From: Sphingopyxis macrogoltabida
GTDB lineage: Bacteria > Pseudomonadota > Alphaproteobacteria > Sphingomonadales > Sphingomonadaceae
Reading direction: 5' to 3'
DNA length: 64,000 bases
Assembly (NCBI RefSeq): GCF_001314325.1
Contig: NZ_CP009429.1
Location: forward strand, 3,224,501 to 3,288,500
The translations under genes were made by a program, and so were the position numbers. The notes under the pieces are model-generated. The model saw only the letters and a program-made list of their open reading frames with translations. It did no database searches and was not told where the DNA came from. Positions 60,854 through 64,000 of this stretch are shown here, in pieces; positions within the stretch are counted from its first letter, which is position 1, and every line of letters begins with the position of its first letter.

Positions 60854-62326
60854 TTGACCGAGAAGATCATCGTCATCGACGAGGGCACCACCTCGACCCG
60901 CACGATGCTTTTCGCCGCCGACGGCACCCCGCTCGGCAGCGCCCAGCGCGAGTTCCGGCAATATTATCCGGCGCCCGGCCTCGTCGAGCATGACGCCGCC
61001 GAAATCTGGGACGCAACGCTCGCCTGCACGCGCGAGATGATTGCGCAGGCGCGCGGTGCGGCTGCGGTGGCGGCGATCGGCATCACCAACCAGCGCGAAA
61101 CGATCGTCTTCTGGGACCGCAAGACCGGCGAACCGCTCGCGCCCGCGATCGTCTGGCAGGACCGGCGCACCGCGGCAGACTGCACCGCGCTCAAGGACGC
61201 GGGGCATGAAAAGGCCGTGCAGGAAAAAAGCGGCCTCCTGCTCGACCCCTATTTTTCCGGAAGCAAGATCGGCTGGGCGCTGAAGCATTGGGCGCAGCTC
61301 GAAGAGGCTGGCGACCGGCTGGCGGTGGGCACGATCGAATCCTACCTCGTCTACCGGCTGACCGGCGGGGTGCATGTGACCGACGCGAGCAATGCGTCGC
61401 GGACCCTGCTGATGGACATCAACGACCAGAACGGCTGGGACGCCGGTCTCTGCGACTTGCTTGGCGTTCCGATGCGGCTGCTGCCCGAGATCACGGGCTG
61501 CACCGCGACGGTCGGCACGACCGACCCCGCGCTGTTCGGCGGCGCGATCCCGATTACGGGAATGGCGGGCGACCAGCAGGCGGCCACGATCGGGCAGGCG
61601 TGCCTCGCGCCGGGGCAGACCAAGGCCACCTTCGGCACCGGCGCCTTCATCCTGTCGGCGAGCGGTACCGAACGGCCGCACTCGAACAACCGCCTGCTCG
61701 CGACGGTGCTGGTGCAGGAAGGCGATGTCCGTTCCTACGCCCTCGAAGGGTCGGTGTTCGTCGCCGGCAGCCTGATCAAATGGCTCCGCGACGGGCTCGG
61801 CCTGCTCGCCAGCGCGGGTGAGAGCGAGGGGCTGGCGCGGTCGATCGACGACAATGGCGGCGTCTATCTGGTCCCGGCCCTGACCGGCCTTGGCGCCCCG
61901 CACTGGCGGCCGGACGCACTGGGCGCGATATCGGGGCTGAGTTTCGCCAGCGGCAAGGCGCATGTCGCACGCGCCGCGCTCGAGGCGCAGGCCTATCAGG
62001 CACACGACCTTAAATCGGCTTTTGCCGCCGACGGGGTCGATTGGGCCGAATTGCGTATCGACGGCGGCATGGCCGCGAACGACTGGATGGCGCAGGATCT
62101 GGCCGACATGCTCGATCTGGTGGTCGAGCGGCCGGGCTTCGTCGAGAGCACGGCGCTGGGTGCCGCGATGCTCGCGGCGACCGGCGCGGGAATTTATCCC
62201 GACCTCGCGAGTGCGACGGCCGCGATGCGCGGCACCGCAACGCGCTTCACCCCCGCGCTCGCTGCCGCAAAACGCAAAACGCGCCTTGCCGGGTGGCAAA
62301 GCGCGCTTGCAAAAGTCCTCGGCTGA
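60854..62326 (+). CDS. glpK: Glycerol kinase
   Basis: A 490-residue FGGY kinase close to the usual GlpK size. It starts TEKIIVIDEGTTSTRTMLF, contains TNQRETIVFWD, WQDRRT and GMAGDQQAATIGQ, and ends with the second FGGY-type pattern RIDGGMAANDWMAQDLADML. It phosphorylates glycerol with ATP. The start is TTG 60854, eight bases after GAGGGG; no ATG gives a normal N terminus. The REP-like repeat lies directly in front, so the promoter must be inside or beyond it. The terminator of rpmE lies inside its 3-prime end. Confidence 0.95.
   Translation: MTEKIIVIDEGTTSTRTMLFAADGTPLGSAQREFRQYYPAPGLVEHDAAEIWDATLACTREMIAQARGAAAVAAIGITNQRETIVFWDRKTGEPLAPAIVWQDRRTAADCTALKDAGHEKAVQEKSGLLLDPYFSGSKIGWALKHWAQLEEAGDRLAVGTIESYLVYRLTGGVHVTDASNASRTLLMDINDQNGWDAGLCDLLGVPMRLLPEITGCTATVGTTDPALFGGAIPITGMAGDQQAATIGQACLAPGQTKATFGTGAFILSASGTERPHSNNRLLATVLVQEGDVRSYALEGSVFVAGSLIKWLRDGLGLLASAGESEGLARSIDDNGGVYLVPALTGLGAPHWRPDALGAISGLSFASGKAHVARAALEAQAYQAHDLKSAFAADGVDWAELRIDGGMAANDWMAQDLADMLDLVVERPGFVESTALGAAMLAATGAGIYPDLASATAAMRGTATRFTPALAAAKRKTRLAGWQSALAKVLG
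62269..62304 (-). terminator. rpmE terminator inside the end of glpK
   Basis: On the minus strand GCGCTTTGCC-ACCC-GGCAAGGCGC (one mismatch) is followed by GTTTTGCGTTTTG, a hairpin with a T-rich tail. It lies 37 bases past the rpmE stop but within the glpK coding sequence on the other strand. Confidence 0.6.
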
Positions 62327-62340
62327 CGCCGAAGCGCGAT

Positions 62341-62568
62341 TTAACGCTTGAGGGTGAGACCACCGAAGCGCTTGTTGAACTTCGCAACCTGACCGCCCGC
62401 GTCGAGCATGCGGCCCGTGCCGCCGGTCCATGCCGGGTGCGCCGTCGGGTCGATTTCGAGCGTCATCACGTCGCCCTCTTTGCCCCAGGTCGAGCGCGTC
62501 TGATATTCGGTACCATCGGTCATCTTGACCGTGATGGTGTGATAGTCGGGGTGAATGTCTTTTTTCAT
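62341..62568 (-). CDS. rpmE: 50S ribosomal protein L31
   Basis: A 75-residue L31 with the usual [12 protein letters not shown] start and the C-terminal FNKRFGG. The four zinc cysteines of the classic form are absent, so it is the C-minus type that needs no zinc. The start is ATG 62568 with GGAG eight bases upstream. It ends 14 bases from the converging glpK stop. It is a separate unit from fabZ (115-base gap). Confidence 0.96.
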   Translation of the reverse strand: MKKDIHPDYHTITVKMTDGTEYQTRSTWGKEGDVMTLEIDPTAHPAWTGGTGRMLDAGGQVAKFNKRFGGLTLKR

Positions 62569-62683
62569 CTCTTGGCTCCTGCGCCGCTGGTTTCCGACCA
62601 GCGGCTGAGTCGATGCTGTCCCCGCTATGGGGCCCGCGAAGCGGTGGCCCCTAACGGCGAACGCCTGATTTTGCAAGTCTTGC

Positions 62684-63163
62684 TTAGTCGCCGGGCGGAT
62701 CGGCGATCATCGCGGTGAACTGGCATTCGGTCGCCAGTTGCCCGCCGAGCATCGCCTTGCCTTCGAACTTGCAGATATTCCGCTTCGCCTGAAGGATGGT
62801 GACGTGGAGGTCGAGCAGGACGCCGGGTTCGACCGGTTTCCTGAACTTCACGCCGTCGATGCCCATGAAATAGACGAGCTTGCCCGAACCGCCGAGGCCG
62901 AGCGATTCGACCGCGAGGATACCGCCAGCCTGCGCCAGCGCCTCGACGATGAGGACACCGGGCATGATTGGCCGGCCGGGGAAATGACCCTGAAAAAAAG
63001 GCTCGTTCATCGTCACCGCCTTGACCGCGTGGATCGAGGTGTCCTTCACCATCGATTCCACCCGGTCGACGAGCAGCATCGGATAACGGTGCGGCAGCAG
63101 CGTCAGGATCCGGCGGATATCCACCGGACCCAGGGCCCCCGCGTCCTTTTCCCCGTCAGCCAT
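62684..63163 (-). CDS. fabZ: 3-hydroxyacyl-ACP dehydratase FabZ
   Basis: A 159-residue hot-dog-fold dehydratase with catalytic His60 ([12 protein letters not shown]) and Glu74 (VEALAQ). It removes water from beta-hydroxyacyl-ACP in fatty acid synthesis. The start is ATG 63163, five bases after the ompH stop, so the two are coupled. The order bamA-ompH-fabZ is the standard outer-membrane biogenesis block, here without lpxD between ompH and fabZ. Confidence 0.97.
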   Translation of the reverse strand: MADGEKDAGALGPVDIRRILTLLPHRYPMLLVDRVESMVKDTSIHAVKAVTMNEPFFQGHFPGRPIMPGVLIVEALAQAGGILAVESLGLGGSGKLVYFMGIDGVKFRKPVEPGVLLDLHVTILQAKRNICKFEGKAMLGGQLATECQFTAMIADPPGD

Positions 63164-63168
63164 CAGGA

Positions 63169-63858
63169 TCAGCGCGTCGTCGGCGGCGTGCCGGTCGCCG
63201 GGGCGGCGGGAGCGGGCGTGCCCTGTGCGGCGCGCGCGGCGTCCATCAACTGCTGGTTGCGCTGCTGGACGAGCTGGCCCGGCTGGTAGCCGGCCGGCGC
63301 TGCGGTCGACACGCTGGGCAGGATGCGGTTGAGTTCGGTCACCACCGCGTCGGTGATGTCGACATTATTCTCGCGTGCCAGCACCGCGTCGGGGTTGAGC
63401 AGCAGGTCGACCTTCTTCGCGGTCATCGCCGCCTTGATCGCTTCGTTCATGCGAACGCTGATCTGGTCCTCGACATAAGCGATAGCGAGATCGACCGGCG
63501 CGCTGATCTGACCAAGTTCGGTCTGCGCAGCCTGGCGCTTGTCCTGCACGGCCTTGGCGGCCGCCTGCAGCGCCGCCTGATTCTGCGGCGTCTTCTTCGC
63601 TTCTTCCTGATATTTGGCGATCAGGACGTTGATTTCGGCCTGCAGCGTCTGGCCGCGCGACTGCTGCTGGTCGATCTGCGCCTTGTAGGTCGTCTCGATC
63701 TGCTGCGTGGCGGTCTGGAAGGCGTTCGAACGCGCGGCGGCGGCACGGACGTCGGCGACGGCGATGGCCTTTGCCTGCGCGAATGCGGGGGCCGACACGA
63801 CGGGCGAAACCGACAGCGCGGCGAAGGCCAGCGCCGAAGCGACAAAAATTTTCTTCAT
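63169..63858 (-). CDS. OmpH/Skp-like periplasmic chaperone
   Basis: A 229-residue exported protein. The signal peptide is cut after AFA-Q near residue 27, a long coiled-coil segment (about residues 45-150) follows, and the tail is Pro/Ala/Thr-rich ([17 protein letters not shown]). It fits the Skp family, which holds unfolded outer-membrane proteins in the periplasm. The start is ATG 63858, overlapping the bamA stop by one base. The low-complexity tail is longer than in classical Skp. Confidence 0.9.
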   Translation of the reverse strand: MKKIFVASALAFAALSVSPVVSAPAFAQAKAIAVADVRAAAARSNAFQTATQQIETTYKAQIDQQQSRGQTLQAEINVLIAKYQEEAKKTPQNQAALQAAAKAVQDKRQAAQTELGQISAPVDLAIAYVEDQISVRMNEAIKAAMTAKKVDLLLNPDAVLARENNVDITDAVVTELNRILPSVSTAAPAGYQPGQLVQQRNQQLMDAARAAQGTPAPAAPATGTPPTTR

Positions 63859-64000
63859 CAGAATTGGGTTCCTACGTTGAATGAGAAGCGTTTGGTATCA
63901 TCGCCCTCTTCTTTGCGAAGGGCGTAAGCGAAGTCGATCCGGAAGGGACCGAAAGGCGAGTTCCAGTTGACACCGGCACCGATCGAGACGCGCGGCATCC
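63858..64000 (-). CDS. bamA: Outer-membrane assembly protein BamA, 3-prime end only
   Basis: Only about 47 C-terminal residues lie in the window, reading RVSIGAGVNWNSPFGPFRID and ending FNVGTQF. This is the last barrel strands of an Omp85 protein, with the terminal Phe signal. The gene continues past the right edge. The position before ompH and fabZ makes BamA the clear choice. Confidence 0.88.
   Translation of the reverse strand, partial: MPRVSIGAGVNWNSPFGPFRIDFAYALRKEEGDDTKRFSFNVGTQF

Noticed and set aside
1-64000. CRISPR arrays, prophage genes, transposases or rRNA genes
   Set aside because: No regularly spaced repeats, integrase/transposase-like frames or rRNA segments were seen on either strand.

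Overview
The window is high-GC DNA with the gene content of a sphingomonad (Alphaproteobacteria, most like Sphingopyxis). The clues are the many TonB-dependent receptors, a complete exosortase A (XrtA) polysaccharide locus, the gene orders infA-maf-RNase E/G-yacG and bamA-ompH-fabZ, and short dispersed palindromes of the REP type. I see no phage, insertion sequence, rRNA or CRISPR array. One tRNA-Phe gene is present. Genes at both window edges are cut: a TonB-dependent receptor on the left and bamA on the right.

Region 1 (1-15.0 kb) is an accessory uptake-and-hydrolysis island and the most interesting part. It holds two closely related TonB-dependent receptors, two S9A prolyl-oligopeptidase-type peptidases, a DUF885 metallopeptidase-like protein, an alpha/beta hydrolase, an SRPBCC protein and an MFS transporter. 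It also holds two sister AraC/PchR-type regulators. A 17-base motif (TTGYMCG-N5-SWAWG) occurs five times, each time in front of one of these transcription units and in the same orientation as the unit. I read this as the operator of the twin regulators and infer a self-contained, substrate-induced regulon, probably for a peptide-like or siderophore-like ligand.

Region 2 (15-20 kb) is housekeeping: tRNA-Phe, then the overlapping operon infA-maf-RNase E/G-yacG on the minus strand, a long palindromic repeat, and a cupin-like plus GNAT pair. Region 3 (20.1-38.8 kb) is the XrtA locus. Twelve minus-strand genes run from an acyl-CoA ligase to an asparagine-synthase-type amidotransferase. Four plus-strand genes (GNAT, acyl carrier protein, two small hydrolases) diverge from it. 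No PEP-CTERM substrate protein is seen here.

Region 4 (38.8-64 kb) is mixed metabolism. It contains trxB, a methyltransferase, a TetR/ridA divergent pair with visible operators, trhO, a GMC oxidoreductase with an SDR, and a metal efflux pair (DmeF-like plus RcnR/FrmR-like). It continues with arginine succinyltransferase genes astA and astB plus an M20 hydrolase, malate synthase G, two alpha/beta hydrolases that overlap tail to tail, and an MHS transporter with a large insert. It ends with a RhlE-like helicase with a structured leader, glpK, rpmE, and the outer-membrane/lipid genes fabZ, ompH and bamA.
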